Notes: generated by a model from the sequence alone, not told the origin. A stretch of 40,106 bases of DNA from Paracoccaceae bacterium (GCA_028749255.1 JAQTYE010000002.1:1-40106), one strand, 5' to 3'; shown: positions 30,028-38,903, counted from the stretch's first letter. Program-made: numbers and translations.

Positions 30028-30797
30028 GCGATCTGTGGCAGGGCGCGTTGGTTGACTGCGCGATCTGGCACGCGCGCACGGGCGATGCACGCCGCGAGTT
30101 CCGCTACCGTGCCACTTATCTTGCGCTGCCGATCAAGGCCTTCGAGGCCGGGACGCTGCCGATCCAGCCCGACGGCGCGGGGCTGTGGTCGATCCGGCGG
30201 CGCGATTATGGCGCACGTGACGGCAGCGCGCTGAGCGATTTCATCGGCGATCAGCTGCGCCCCGCGGGCCTGCAGGAGTGCGATATCACCCTGATCACCA
30301 TGGCGCGCAGCACCGGATATGGCTTCAACCCGGTCAGCTTCTGGCTGGCACGCGACGCGGGCGGGCTGCGTGCCGTGCTGGCTGAGGTGTCGAATACCTT
30401 TGGCGAGCGGCACCTGTATCTGTGCCGTCACCCTGACAATCGTCCGATCACCCGATCTGACCGGATCTCGGGCGAGAAACTGTTCCACGTCTCGCCGTTT
30501 TTGCCGCGGGCGGGGCGCTATGTGTTTCGCTTCGATCCGGGGCCGGGGCGGTTTGGCGCCTGGGTCGACTGGATCGACGCCGAAGGCACATTGCGGTTGC
30601 AAACTTCGGTGGCGGGGCCAGCCCGCGCATTGACGCCGCGTCTGTTGCGCCGCGCGGTCTGGCGTCACCCGCTGCAGGCGCAAAAGGTGATGGCGCTTAT
30701 TCTTTGGCAGGCCGTGCAACTTTTCCTGCGCGGCATCCGTTTCCATTCCAAACCCGCGCAACTGCCCCGGGCCCGGTCCGAAGCAAAAGACAGGTAA
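30024..30797 (+). CDS. DUF1365 family protein
   Basis: REFRYRATYLALP, GYGFNPVSFWL, VLAEVSNTFGERHLY, KLFHVSPFLP; between FAD oxidase and CFA synthase. Confidence 0.92.
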   Translation: MSDLWQGALVDCAIWHARTGDARREFRYRATYLALPIKAFEAGTLPIQPDGAGLWSIRRRDYGARDGSALSDFIGDQLRPAGLQECDITLITMARSTGYGFNPVSFWLARDAGGLRAVLAEVSNTFGERHLYLCRHPDNRPITRSDRISGEKLFHVSPFLPRAGRYVFRFDPGPGRFGAWVDWIDAEGTLRLQTSVAGPARALTPRLLRRAVWRHPLQAQKVMALILWQAVQLFLRGIRFHSKPAQLPRARSEAKDR

Positions 30798-30803
30798 GAG
30801 CCG

Positions 30804-31976
30804 ATGTTTGAACGTCAGATTGAAGACAAGCTTCTGAAAAGTCTTGATAAGATACAATATGGCAGCATTGCCCTGACCACCCCCGACGGCACGGTGCGCG
30901 GGTTCGAGGGCCCCTTGCGCGGCCCCGCCGTGGATCTGACCGTCACCGATTGGCGCGCCTTTCCGCTGGTTGCGGCACGCGGCGACATCGGCCTGACCGA
31001 AGCGTATCGCGATGGCTGGATCACCACCCGCGATCTGAGCGCGTTTCTGACCTTTGGGCTGCACAATGAGGCGGCGGTGGAGCCGTTCTTGTATGGCAGT
31101 CGGCTGCAATCATTGCTGGTGCGCGCACTGTATTTCATGACGCGCAACACGCGGCGCGGGTCGCTGCGCAATATCTCGGCCCATTACGATCTGGGGAATG
31201 AATTTTACCGGCTCTGGCTGGACGACACGATGACCTATTCCTCGGCGTTGTTCGCCCCCGAGGATGCGCGCGCCCCCGACCCGCTGGTCGCCGCACAGCA
31301 CCGTAAATATGACCGGATTCTGGATGGTCTGGGGGGTGGTTCGGGGCGGTTGCTGGAAATCGGCTGCGGTTGGGGCGGCTTTGCGGAACGTGCCCTGACC
31401 CGAGGCGATTTCGCGGCGAAAGGGCTGACGTTGTCGCACGAACAGGCGGCCTTTGCCCGCGCGCGTCTGGGCCAGGGCGCCGAAATCGCGCTGCAGGATT
31501 ACCGTGATGAACGCGGGCGCTTCGATCATATCGTCTCGATCGAGATGTTCGAGGCCGTGGGCGAGCAATACTGGCCTGTCTATTTCGACAAGCTGCGCGA
31601 GGTGATGGCCCAAAAGGGCCGTGCCATGGTCCAGACAATTACCGTGGCCGGCAGCTATTTCGACCGCTACCGCGCGGGCGGCGATATGATCCGCAGCTTC
31701 ATCTTTCCGGGCGGCATGCTGCCCAGTCCGGGGCGCTTCGGGGCCGAGGCGGCGCGCGCCGGGCTGCGGATCGAAGACGCGCATGGCTTCGGGGCGGATT
31801 ACGCGCGCACCCTGCGGGACTGGCTGACCCGGTTCGAGGCACGGCTGGCCGAGATCCGTGCACTGGGCTTTGACGAGGCTTTCATCCGCGTCTGGCGGTT
31901 CTATCTGGCGGCCTGCATCGCGGCCTTTGACACCGGGCGCACCGATGTTTACCAATACCGGCTGGCCCATGCCTGA
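30804..31976 (+). CDS. cfa: cyclopropane-fatty-acyl-phospholipid synthase family methyltransferase
   Basis: ISAHYDLGNEFYRLWLDDTMTYSSALF, LLEIGCGWGGFAERAL, VSIEMFEAVGEQYWPVYFDKL. Confidence 0.95.
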   Translation: MFERQIEDKLLKSLDKIQYGSIALTTPDGTVRGFEGPLRGPAVDLTVTDWRAFPLVAARGDIGLTEAYRDGWITTRDLSAFLTFGLHNEAAVEPFLYGSRLQSLLVRALYFMTRNTRRGSLRNISAHYDLGNEFYRLWLDDTMTYSSALFAPEDARAPDPLVAAQHRKYDRILDGLGGGSGRLLEIGCGWGGFAERALTRGDFAAKGLTLSHEQAAFARARLGQGAEIALQDYRDERGRFDHIVSIEMFEAVGEQYWPVYFDKLREVMAQKGRAMVQTITVAGSYFDRYRAGGDMIRSFIFPGGMLPSPGRFGAEAARAGLRIEDAHGFGADYARTLRDWLTRFEARLAEIRALGFDEAFIRVWRFYLAACIAAFDTGRTDVYQYRLAHA

Positions 31977-32700
31977 GGCCCCGCGCATCTGGATCATGGG
32001 CGCGTCAGACGGGATCGGCGCGGCGCTGGCGCGCGCGCTGGCGGCGCAGGGTGCGCGGCTGATCCTGTCGGCCCGATCCGAGGGGCGGGTGCAGGCGCTT
32101 GCGGCCGAACTCGAGGCCGAGGCGATTGCGGCGGATGTGGCCGACAGTGCCAGTCTGCAGACGGCAGCGGATCGGATCGCAATGAGCGGACCGCTGGACC
32201 GCGCGATCACGCTGGCTGCGATCTATGATCCGGGTCGGGTCATGGCGGTTGACCCGGCGCTTGCGGCGCAGATTGTCACGGTCAACCTGACGGGCAGTTT
32301 CAATTTCGTCCGTGCGGCGGTGCCGCTGTTGCGACCGGGCGGGCAACTGGCGCTGACCGGATCGGTTGCGGGCTATGTCGGGCTGCCGCAGGGACAGATC
32401 TATTCCGCGACCAAGGCGGGCGTCATCAATCTGGCCGAGAGCCTGCGCGCCGAGTTGGCGCCACGCGTCGATGTGCGGCTGATCTGCCCCGGTTTCGTGG
32501 CAACCCGTCTGACCGAGAAAAACGACTTCGCGATGCCGGGCCTCTTGCAACCTGAGCAGGCTGCGCAGACCATCCTTGCAGGTCTGGACGGGCGTGGCTT
32601 TGAAATCCATTTTCCGCGCCGCCTGACCTGGCCGCTGAAACTGCTGCGCGCTTTGCCCTATGGGCTCGCGCTGCCCCTGACCCGGAGGTTCGCCCGATGA
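31969..32700 (+). CDS. SDR-family oxidoreductase
   Basis: IWIMGASDGIGAALARALAAQGARLILSARS, LTGSVAGYVGLPQGQIYSATKAGV; overlaps the cfa stop. Confidence 0.93.
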   Translation: MPEAPRIWIMGASDGIGAALARALAAQGARLILSARSEGRVQALAAELEAEAIAADVADSASLQTAADRIAMSGPLDRAITLAAIYDPGRVMAVDPALAAQIVTVNLTGSFNFVRAAVPLLRPGGQLALTGSVAGYVGLPQGQIYSATKAGVINLAESLRAELAPRVDVRLICPGFVATRLTEKNDFAMPGLLQPEQAAQTILAGLDGRGFEIHFPRRLTWPLKLLRALPYGLALPLTRRFAR

Positions 32701-33401
32701 TCCGCCCCCTGCTTGCGCCGCTTGTGCTGATCCTGACGCTGGCCTTCGCGCTGTCGCCGCTGGCGAGTAACGGCTTCAACGGGTTTACCCCGGGCCAATT
32801 CCCGGTGGTGCAGGATCATTGGCCGGTGCAGCCGGTGGGCTGGGCGTTTTCAATCTGGGGGCTGATCTATCTGTGGCTGACGGCGGGGGCGGTATACGGG
32901 CTGCTGCGGGCACGCGACGATCTGCGCTGGACCGAGATGCGCGCCCCCTTGGCTATAAGCCTGCTGATCGGGGTGTTCTGGATTGCGGTCGCCAATCTGC
33001 AGCCGTTGGCCGCCACGGTGATGATCATCTTCATGGCGGCGGCGGCGATTGTCGCGCTGTTGCGCGCGCCCGATGGGTTTTGGGCGGTGGGGCCGGTGGG
33101 GCTCTATGCCGGGTGGCTGACGGCGGCGACCGGCGTCGCGATTGCGGTGGTTCTGGGCGGCTACGGTGTTCTTTCGGCGCAGGTGGCGGCGCTGGTGCTG
33201 TTGGCGCTGGTGCTGGGCGTCGCACTGAGCGTGCAATGGCAGCGCCCCGGTGCATTCAGCTATGGATTTGGCGTCGTGTGGGCGTTGATGGGGGTGATTG
33301 TGGCCAATCTTGATCCCGTGAATCTGCCGGTGATCGGGCTTGCGGGCTTTGGCATTACCGCTTTGGTGGCCCTTGTTATTTTGAGGAAGGAAGCATTGTG
33401 A
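32697..33401 (+). CDS. TspO/MBR-like tryptophan-rich membrane protein
   Basis: Multi-TM; VQPVGWAFSIWGLIYLWLTAGAVYGLL. Confidence 0.75.
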   Translation: MIRPLLAPLVLILTLAFALSPLASNGFNGFTPGQFPVVQDHWPVQPVGWAFSIWGLIYLWLTAGAVYGLLRARDDLRWTEMRAPLAISLLIGVFWIAVANLQPLAATVMIIFMAAAAIVALLRAPDGFWAVGPVGLYAGWLTAATGVAIAVVLGGYGVLSAQVAALVLLALVLGVALSVQWQRPGAFSYGFGVVWALMGVIVANLDPVNLPVIGLAGFGITALVALVILRKEAL

Positions 33402-33949
33402 TGATTGCGAGTCTGGTAAAAACCGCGGCGCTGAGCGTTCTTGTGGCATTTGGCGCGGGCGTTGCACTGGCGCAGGAGGCCGCGCCCGGCTTCACGTTCG
33501 AGTCGATCGACGGCGGCACGATCGACACCACCGATTGGCGTGGGCATCCGGTGCTGGTGGTCAACACCGCCTCGATGTGTGGCTTCGCCCCGCAGCTTGA
33601 AGGGATGCAGGATCTGCATGAAACCTTGGGGCCGAAGGGATTGATCGTGCTGGCGGTGCCGTCGGACGATTTCGCACAGGAATATGACAGCGCGGCCAAG
33701 GTCAAGGAATTCTGCGCGCTGACCTATGGCATCACCCTGCCGATGACCGACATCACCCATGTGCGCGGCGCGCAGGCGCACCCATTCTATCGCTGGCTGC
33801 GCGAGACGCATGATTTCGTGCCAATGTGGAACTTCAACAAGGTGTTGCTGGATGGTGATGGCAAGGTGGTGGCGACCTGGGGGGCGCTGACCAAGCCAGG
33901 GTCGGGCGCGATCACCAAGGCCATCGCGCCGCTTTTATCAGGCAGCTGA
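33398..33949 (+). CDS. glutathione peroxidase-like protein with signal peptide
   Basis: VNTASMCGFAPQLEGMQDLHETLGPKGLIVLAVPSDDF, PMWNFNKVLLDGDGKVVATW; N-terminal signal sequence ending near ALAQEA. Confidence 0.92.
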   Translation: MMIASLVKTAALSVLVAFGAGVALAQEAAPGFTFESIDGGTIDTTDWRGHPVLVVNTASMCGFAPQLEGMQDLHETLGPKGLIVLAVPSDDFAQEYDSAAKVKEFCALTYGITLPMTDITHVRGAQAHPFYRWLRETHDFVPMWNFNKVLLDGDGKVVATWGALTKPGSGAITKAIAPLLSGS

Positions 33950-34342
33950 GATCTGGCGGGCGATCATCACACCTGCCCAGGCCGCGCCCCCCGTCAAGGC
34001 GGCCCCCCAGGTCATATCAAGGATTACCTGCTCGAATGACCAGCCGCGCAATGTTGCCAGATTGGTGAATTCATAGGTTCCATAGCACAACAACCCCAGC
34101 AGGGCGCCACCAAGCAACGCCTGCATCGGGCGCCCTGCTGCCAGTGCCGGAACCGACACGAACCAAAGCACCCCGCCGATGTAAAACAGGTAAAACACCG
34201 CCGCCGGACCCAACCGCAATGGATCGGCCAGCATATCGCCAACATGGCGGGCGAAAACGGGCTTGATAATCGTGCTGATACCGACGGCATCGACGACAAG
34301 AAAGATCACGAGTGTGGAAAGGTATAGGACAAGCAGCTGCAT
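33938..34342 (-). CDS. DUF2177 family membrane protein
   Basis: MQLLVLYLSTLVIFLVVDAVGISTIIKPVF, LLCYGTYEFTNLATLRGWSFEQVILDMTWG. Confidence 0.9.
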   Translation of the reverse strand: MQLLVLYLSTLVIFLVVDAVGISTIIKPVFARHVGDMLADPLRLGPAAVFYLFYIGGVLWFVSVPALAAGRPMQALLGGALLGLLCYGTYEFTNLATLRGWSFEQVILDMTWGAALTGGAAWAGVMIARQISAA

Positions 34343-34369
34343 GGGGCGTCTCCTGAGGTTTCCCTAAAA

Positions 34370-34396
34370 GACGTGGAAGCCGCGCAAAAAGTTGCA
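34370..34396 (-). promoter_or_regulatory. putative ECF-sigma promoter of the DUF2177 gene
   Basis: Minus strand TGCAACT-N16-CGTC, 27 nt upstream of ATG; parallels 28683..28709. Confidence 0.55.
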
Positions 34397-34447
34397 GTGC
34401 ATGAAAAACCATCACGCAGCCCCAAACCGGCCTGCCCGGGCATTCGC

Positions 34448-34816
34448 CTAGAAATGCGCCTTCGGCTCGTCCGGTTTTCCAGCGGCGATGGCCAGAATCC
34501 CGCCCAGAATACAAAACCCGATGGGGAACATGGTGAAAACGCCAAAACCAAAGGCGAAATAGATCAGCCCCGCCGACAAAAGCATCAGCCCCCCGCCCCA
34601 TAGCGCCCGGACCTTGGCCATGGCACCGCCCGCAAGCGCCATCAGGGGCGCCAGAAAACTCGCGGTGCGGATCAGTTGCGTATTGTCAACCTGCCCAAAG
34701 ATTTCGCCAACCTCGGCATGGCTGCTCAGCACCTCGGTATAGCCATAGCTGAAAAACCCCACGAGCATGGCGATCAGCCCGCCGATCACACCCAACACCA
34801 ATGCAGCATTCCGCAT
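34448..34816 (-). CDS. hypothetical small membrane protein
   Basis: 122 aa with several TM segments (MRNAALVLGVIGGLIAMLVGFFSYGY...). Confidence 0.7.
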   Translation of the reverse strand: MRNAALVLGVIGGLIAMLVGFFSYGYTEVLSSHAEVGEIFGQVDNTQLIRTASFLAPLMALAGGAMAKVRALWGGGLMLLSAGLIYFAFGFGVFTMFPIGFCILGGILAIAAGKPDEPKAHF

Positions 34817-35086
34817 GCGCCCACTCTTACCCGCTCGGGGTATCCTTTTCTGCGTTCCCTCGCTTCGAAATAGGCCCTGCCCCCTCCCTCAATCAAGGGG
34901 CACTGCACACACGCGGCCAGAATAGACCCGCGTGGGGACAGCCATGCGCATAGCGCATCTGCGTGAAACAGGGACGCTGCTGCAGGATCACCCTGACGAC
35001 AAGTCCAGGCGACCACCAATCCCGCAAGGGGCGCAGCACGCCAAAATCCACGAAACTTCAGCCAGTTTGGCGCACCCTGCGAACCG

Positions 35087-35965
35087 TCAGCTTTCGGACT
35101 TCAGCCAATCAACAAAAATTCTGGCGGCCGCGCTCATCGGGCCTGGGGGCCAAACGACATAATAGCCCAGGTTTTCAGTGTTCAGTTCGTGGATCTTCAC
35201 CAACCAGCCCAGTTTCAAATCTTCCACGATCAGCGCTTCGGTCTCCAGATGCAGGCCAATGCCCTCGCGCGCTGCCGACAGCGCCAGCTCTTCATTCGGA
35301 AAATCGGTGAATTTCAGCGCGGCGGGTTTTAGCCCGATGGATTCCAGCAGTTGCATCTGCTCGGGCCAGTCGCCTTCGCGAATCCACGGCAACATCGACA
35401 TTTCGCGCAAAGACAGCTTCGTGCGCCCGCCCAGAAGCTCGGGCGCTGCGACAACAACCTGCGGTGCAGCGGTCAGAAATTCGGCGTTCACCCCGCGCCA
35501 GCGCCCGTCACCAAAACGAATGCCCAGGCTGGCGCCCGCTTCGCGCAGATCTATCGTGCGGGGCTCGGGCAGCAGCGACAGGGCGACCTCGGGGTGTTTT
35601 TTCCAAAACCGGGCCAGCCGCGGCATCAGCCATTCGGCGGCAAACGCGGGGGGCAACGTCACCGCAAGCGGGCGCTCGGCCTTGTGCGCACGCAAACTTT
35701 CGACGGCGGCCTGGATCATCGTGAACCCATCGCCCAGCGCCGCGGCCAGCCGTTCCCCCTCGGGGGTCAGATGCAAGGCGCGGCCTTCGCGCCAGACCAG
35801 TTCGGCGCCCAGATCCGCCGCCAGCGCGCGGACCTGCTGGGCCACGGCGGCATGTGTCACGTTCAGTCTGCGCGCCGCCGCGCTGAATCCGCCTGCGCGC
35901 GCGGTCGCGGCAAAGGCCCGCAGCGCCGTCAGTGGCGGCATCTTGCGCCAGTCGATTTCACCCAT
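35087..35965 (-). CDS. LysR-family transcriptional regulator (GcvA-like)
   Basis: KMPPLTALRAFAATARAGGFSAAARRLNVTHAAVAQQVRALAADLGAELVWREGRALHLTPEGERL. Confidence 0.94.
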   Translation of the reverse strand: MGEIDWRKMPPLTALRAFAATARAGGFSAAARRLNVTHAAVAQQVRALAADLGAELVWREGRALHLTPEGERLAAALGDGFTMIQAAVESLRAHKAERPLAVTLPPAFAAEWLMPRLARFWKKHPEVALSLLPEPRTIDLREAGASLGIRFGDGRWRGVNAEFLTAAPQVVVAAPELLGGRTKLSLREMSMLPWIREGDWPEQMQLLESIGLKPAALKFTDFPNEELALSAAREGIGLHLETEALIVEDLKLGWLVKIHELNTENLGYYVVWPPGPMSAAARIFVDWLKSES

Positions 35966-35966
35966 C

Positions 35967-35983
35967 TGTTAGTATTCCTAACA
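35967..35983. promoter_or_regulatory. palindromic operator candidate upstream of lysR
   Basis: TGTTAG-TATTC-CTAACA, perfect 6-bp arms, directly adjacent to the annotated start codon. Confidence 0.5.
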
Positions 35984-36063
35984 TATCTGGCAAAATTCCT
36001 GACTCGCAAAATGGCCAGAGTCAACGCAAATAGGCGGCAGAACCGTGATGTTGGAGATTGAAA

Positions 36064-36156
36064 ATGTTCCGTATGCTTGGCGATGTACTGGCCCTTGCGA
36101 TGGGTGGGTATGCCCCCCGCGCCCCCAAAAAGGGCGAATACAAGTTCAGCCGCTGA
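36064..36156 (+). CDS. candidate 30-aa small protein (MFRMLGDVLALAMGGYAPRAPKKGEYKFSR)
   Basis: ATG preceded by TTGGAGA; divergent from lysR; GC-rich third positions; below the ORF-track length cutoff. Confidence 0.5.
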   Translation: MFRMLGDVLALAMGGYAPRAPKKGEYKFSR

Positions 36157-36739
36157 TCGCGGCGAGCAAGGCATGGTGACGCGCGGTATAGTCTGCGCGC
36201 ACCTCGGCCGCGGGGCGCAGACGGATCGTCAGCCCCCGGATCACCCCCGGATCGGGGCGGCCAAACAATTTATCCGCCTCTGCCTTTGAAAATCCTGCGA
36301 TCCGCTCGGCCTCCAGCCGAGCCGAAATGATGTCTGCCGCCTTGATCGCCTTTTTGATCGGCGCGGGCAGCGTAGCGGGCAACCCAAAGCGGCGGTGCAC
36401 GGCGGCGGTCAGGCGGGCATCCAGTTCGCCATAGCTGGCGCCGATGGCCGCCTTGACCGGACTGATCATGTCGCCCAGCACATATTCGGGCGCATCATGC
36501 AGCAGCGCCGCCAATTGCCAGCGCGCACCCACACCCGGGTTCTGGCGGCTGAAAATCTGTTCGACCAGAATCGAATGTTCGGCCACCGAATAGGGCCAGT
36601 CGCCCAGCGTCTGCCCGTTCCAGCGCGCGACAAAGGCCAGCCCGTGGGCGATATCCTCGATCTCGATATCCATCGGTGTCGGATCCAGCAGATCCAGCCT
36701 GCGCCCCGAAAGCATCCGCTGCCATGCACGTTTCGTCAT
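36146..36739 (-). CDS. HD-domain phosphohydrolase (YfbR-like)
   Basis: MTKRAWQRMLSGRRLDLLDPTPMDIEIEDIAHGLAFVARWNGQTLGDWPYSVAEHSILVEQIF, LAALLHDAPEYVLGDMISPVK, IKAADIISARLEAERI. Confidence 0.88.
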   Translation of the reverse strand: MTKRAWQRMLSGRRLDLLDPTPMDIEIEDIAHGLAFVARWNGQTLGDWPYSVAEHSILVEQIFSRQNPGVGARWQLAALLHDAPEYVLGDMISPVKAAIGASYGELDARLTAAVHRRFGLPATLPAPIKKAIKAADIISARLEAERIAGFSKAEADKLFGRPDPGVIRGLTIRLRPAAEVRADYTARHHALLAAISG

Positions 36740-36865
36740 CACCCCTCCCGGGTCCGTTTGGCGCCCCAGAGCTAGCCTCTGGGATCGGGGCTGTAAACCG
36801 CACGGAACCACATCGCCCCTGATCGCGTTGTCTGTCTGAACGCATCCAACGAAGAGGGCTGATAC

Positions 36866-37363
36866 ATGCACCCGAAATCGCTGACCCTTGCCACGTTTGT
36901 TTCTGCCGCTCTGGGCTCTGTCGCTGTATCGGTGATGGCCGCCACCACCGGGGTTGGCACCGGCGACAACGCCCGCCCCGTCGCACAGACGCAGTCGGGA
37001 GAGACGACGGCGTATGGCCGCCCGATGGATGATCTGGGTGGTGCGCTTTATGGTGATCTGTCGGTTTTTGATGCGATCACCGAGACCGGTGAAGCGCAGG
37101 CCGCCAATGTGCCCTATTGCGACCATCGCCCCGCGCTGCTGGCGACGCTGTCGCATGACTTTGGCGAGCACCCGGTGACGCAGTCTCCGGTGGACACGCA
37201 CCGCCATGTCGAGTTGTGGGCGTCAGAGGTGATGGGAACCTGGACGGCGGTCTATGTGCGCGCCGACGGTGTGGCCTGTGTGATCAATTCGGGTATCGGC
37301 TGGACCCCGACCAGCGACCCCGTTGCGATGTTGGAAACCGCAACAGAGCAGGTCAACAGTTGA
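36866..37363 (+). CDS. hypothetical exported protein
   Basis: Signal-like N-terminus LATFVSAALGSVAVSVMAATT; no recognised domain. Confidence 0.7.
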   Translation: MHPKSLTLATFVSAALGSVAVSVMAATTGVGTGDNARPVAQTQSGETTAYGRPMDDLGGALYGDLSVFDAITETGEAQAANVPYCDHRPALLATLSHDFGEHPVTQSPVDTHRHVELWASEVMGTWTAVYVRADGVACVINSGIGWTPTSDPVAMLETATEQVNS

Positions 37364-37400
37364 TGTTTTACGGGTGCGGCAGGCCCCTTTGGGCGCGGAT

Positions 37401-37459
37401 CACGTCATTGTCCATTAAGACGTGGAATGGTAAGTAGCCCCCAACAGAGTATTTGGGAG
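37401..37459 (+). promoter_or_regulatory. candidate structured 5' leader of ahcY
   Basis: CACGTC-N12-GACGTG hairpin whose loop CCATT (37412-37416) is complementary to AATGG (37426-37430); then CCCAA/TTGGG (37440-37444/37453-37457) overlapping the GGGAG SD. Confidence 0.4.
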
Positions 37460-37466
37460 CCGCAGA

Positions 37467-38855
37467 ATGGCCGATTACATCGTCAAAGACATCGCGCTTG
37501 CCGCTTATGGGCGCAAGGAACTCGACATTGCAGAAACCGAGATGCCGGGCCTGATGGCGCTGCGCGAAGAATTCGGCGCCGCGCAGCCGCTGAAAGGCGC
37601 GCGCATCGTCGGGTCGCTGCACATGACGATCCAGACCGCCGTGCTGATCGAAACGCTCAAGGCGTTGGGTGCGGATGTGCGTTGGGCCTCGTGCAACATC
37701 TTCTCGACCCAGGACCACGCGGCGGCGGCGATTGCGGCGGGCGGCACCCCGGTGTTTGCGGTCAAAGGCCAGACCCTAGTCGAGCATTGGGATTACCTGG
37801 ACCGTTCGTTCCAGTTCGCCGAAGGCGCCAACATGATCCTGGACGATGGCGGCGATGCCACGCTCTATGTCCTGCTGGGCGCGCGCGTCGAAGCGGGCGA
37901 AACCGACCTGCTGGCCGTGCCGACCTCGGAAGAGGAAGAAGCGATCTTTGCCCAGATCAAAAAGCGCATGAAGGAAAGCCCCGGCTGGTTCACCAAGACG
38001 CGGGACGCCATCAAGGGCGTGTCCGAGGAAACCACGACCGGCGTGCACCGCCTGTATGACCTGCACAAGAAGGGCCAGCTGCCCTTCCCGGCGATCAACG
38101 TGAATGACTCGGTCACCAAGTCGAAATTCGACAACAAATATGGCTGCAAGGAATCGCTGGTTGACGGCATCCGCCGCGCGACCGACGTGATGATGGCTGG
38201 CAAGGTCGCCGTTGTGTGCGGCTATGGCGATGTGGGCAAGGGCTCGGCTGCGTCGCTGCGGGGCGCGGGTGCGCGCGTCAAGGTGACCGAGGTCGATCCG
38301 ATCTGCGCCCTGCAGGCCGCGATGGACGGGTTCGAGGTTGTGGTGCTGGAAGACGTGGTGGCGGATGCCGACATCTTCATCACCACCACCGGCAACAAGG
38401 ACGTGATCCGCATCGAGCATGTGCGCGAGATGAAGGACATGGCGATCGTCGGCAACATCGGCCATTTCGACAATGAAATTCAGGTCGCCGCGCTGAAAAA
38501 CCACAAATGGACCAATATCAAGGACCAGGTGGACATGATCGAGATGCCCTCGGGCGCGCGGATCATCCTGCTGTCCGAAGGCCGTCTGCTGAACCTTGGC
38601 AATGCCACCGGTCACCCGTCTTTCGTGATGTCGGCGAGCTTCACCAACCAAGTGTTGGCGCAGATGGAATTGTGGACCAAGGGCGACGACTATCAGCCCG
38701 GCGTTTACATCCTGCCTAAGCATCTGGATGAAAAGGTGGCGCGTCTGCATCTGAAGAAAATCGGCGTCAAACTGACCACGCTGCGTGCCGATCAGGCCGC
38801 CTATATCGGCGTGACGGTCGAAGGCCCCTTCAAGCCCGAGCATTACCGCTACTAA
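37467..38855 (+). CDS. ahcY: adenosylhomocysteinase
   Basis: [97 protein letters not shown]-terminal FKPEHYRY. Confidence 0.99.
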   Translation: MADYIVKDIALAAYGRKELDIAETEMPGLMALREEFGAAQPLKGARIVGSLHMTIQTAVLIETLKALGADVRWASCNIFSTQDHAAAAIAAGGTPVFAVKGQTLVEHWDYLDRSFQFAEGANMILDDGGDATLYVLLGARVEAGETDLLAVPTSEEEEAIFAQIKKRMKESPGWFTKTRDAIKGVSEETTTGVHRLYDLHKKGQLPFPAINVNDSVTKSKFDNKYGCKESLVDGIRRATDVMMAGKVAVVCGYGDVGKGSAASLRGAGARVKVTEVDPICALQAAMDGFEVVVLEDVVADADIFITTTGNKDVIRIEHVREMKDMAIVGNIGHFDNEIQVAALKNHKWTNIKDQVDMIEMPSGARIILLSEGRLLNLGNATGHPSFVMSASFTNQVLAQMELWTKGDDYQPGVYILPKHLDEKVARLHLKKIGVKLTTLRADQAAYIGVTVEGPFKPEHYRY

Positions 38856-38873
38856 GCTGTGCCTCGCTTACCA

Positions 38874-38903
38874 CGGCGGCAGGATTTTCAAATTCTGCCG
38901 CCG
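38874..38903 (+). terminator. Rho-independent terminator downstream of ahcY
   Basis: CGGCGGCAG-N12-CTGCCGCCG perfect 9-bp stem followed by CATATTTTTG. Confidence 0.85.

Noticed and set aside
29922-31109. 395-aa minus-strand ORF
   Set aside because: Antisense to DUF1365 and cfa genes, which carry strong family motifs.
34817-35086. Overlapping short ORFs (34932..35162, 34963..35310, 34786..35019) in the gap before lysR
   Set aside because: No family motifs or clear ribosome-binding sites; likely non-coding or shadow ORFs.
37401-37466. Assignment of the ahcY leader to a known SAM/SAH or SAH riboswitch class
   Set aside because: Topology is similar but the conserved core sequences I know for those classes are not visible; kept only as an unnamed candidate structure.
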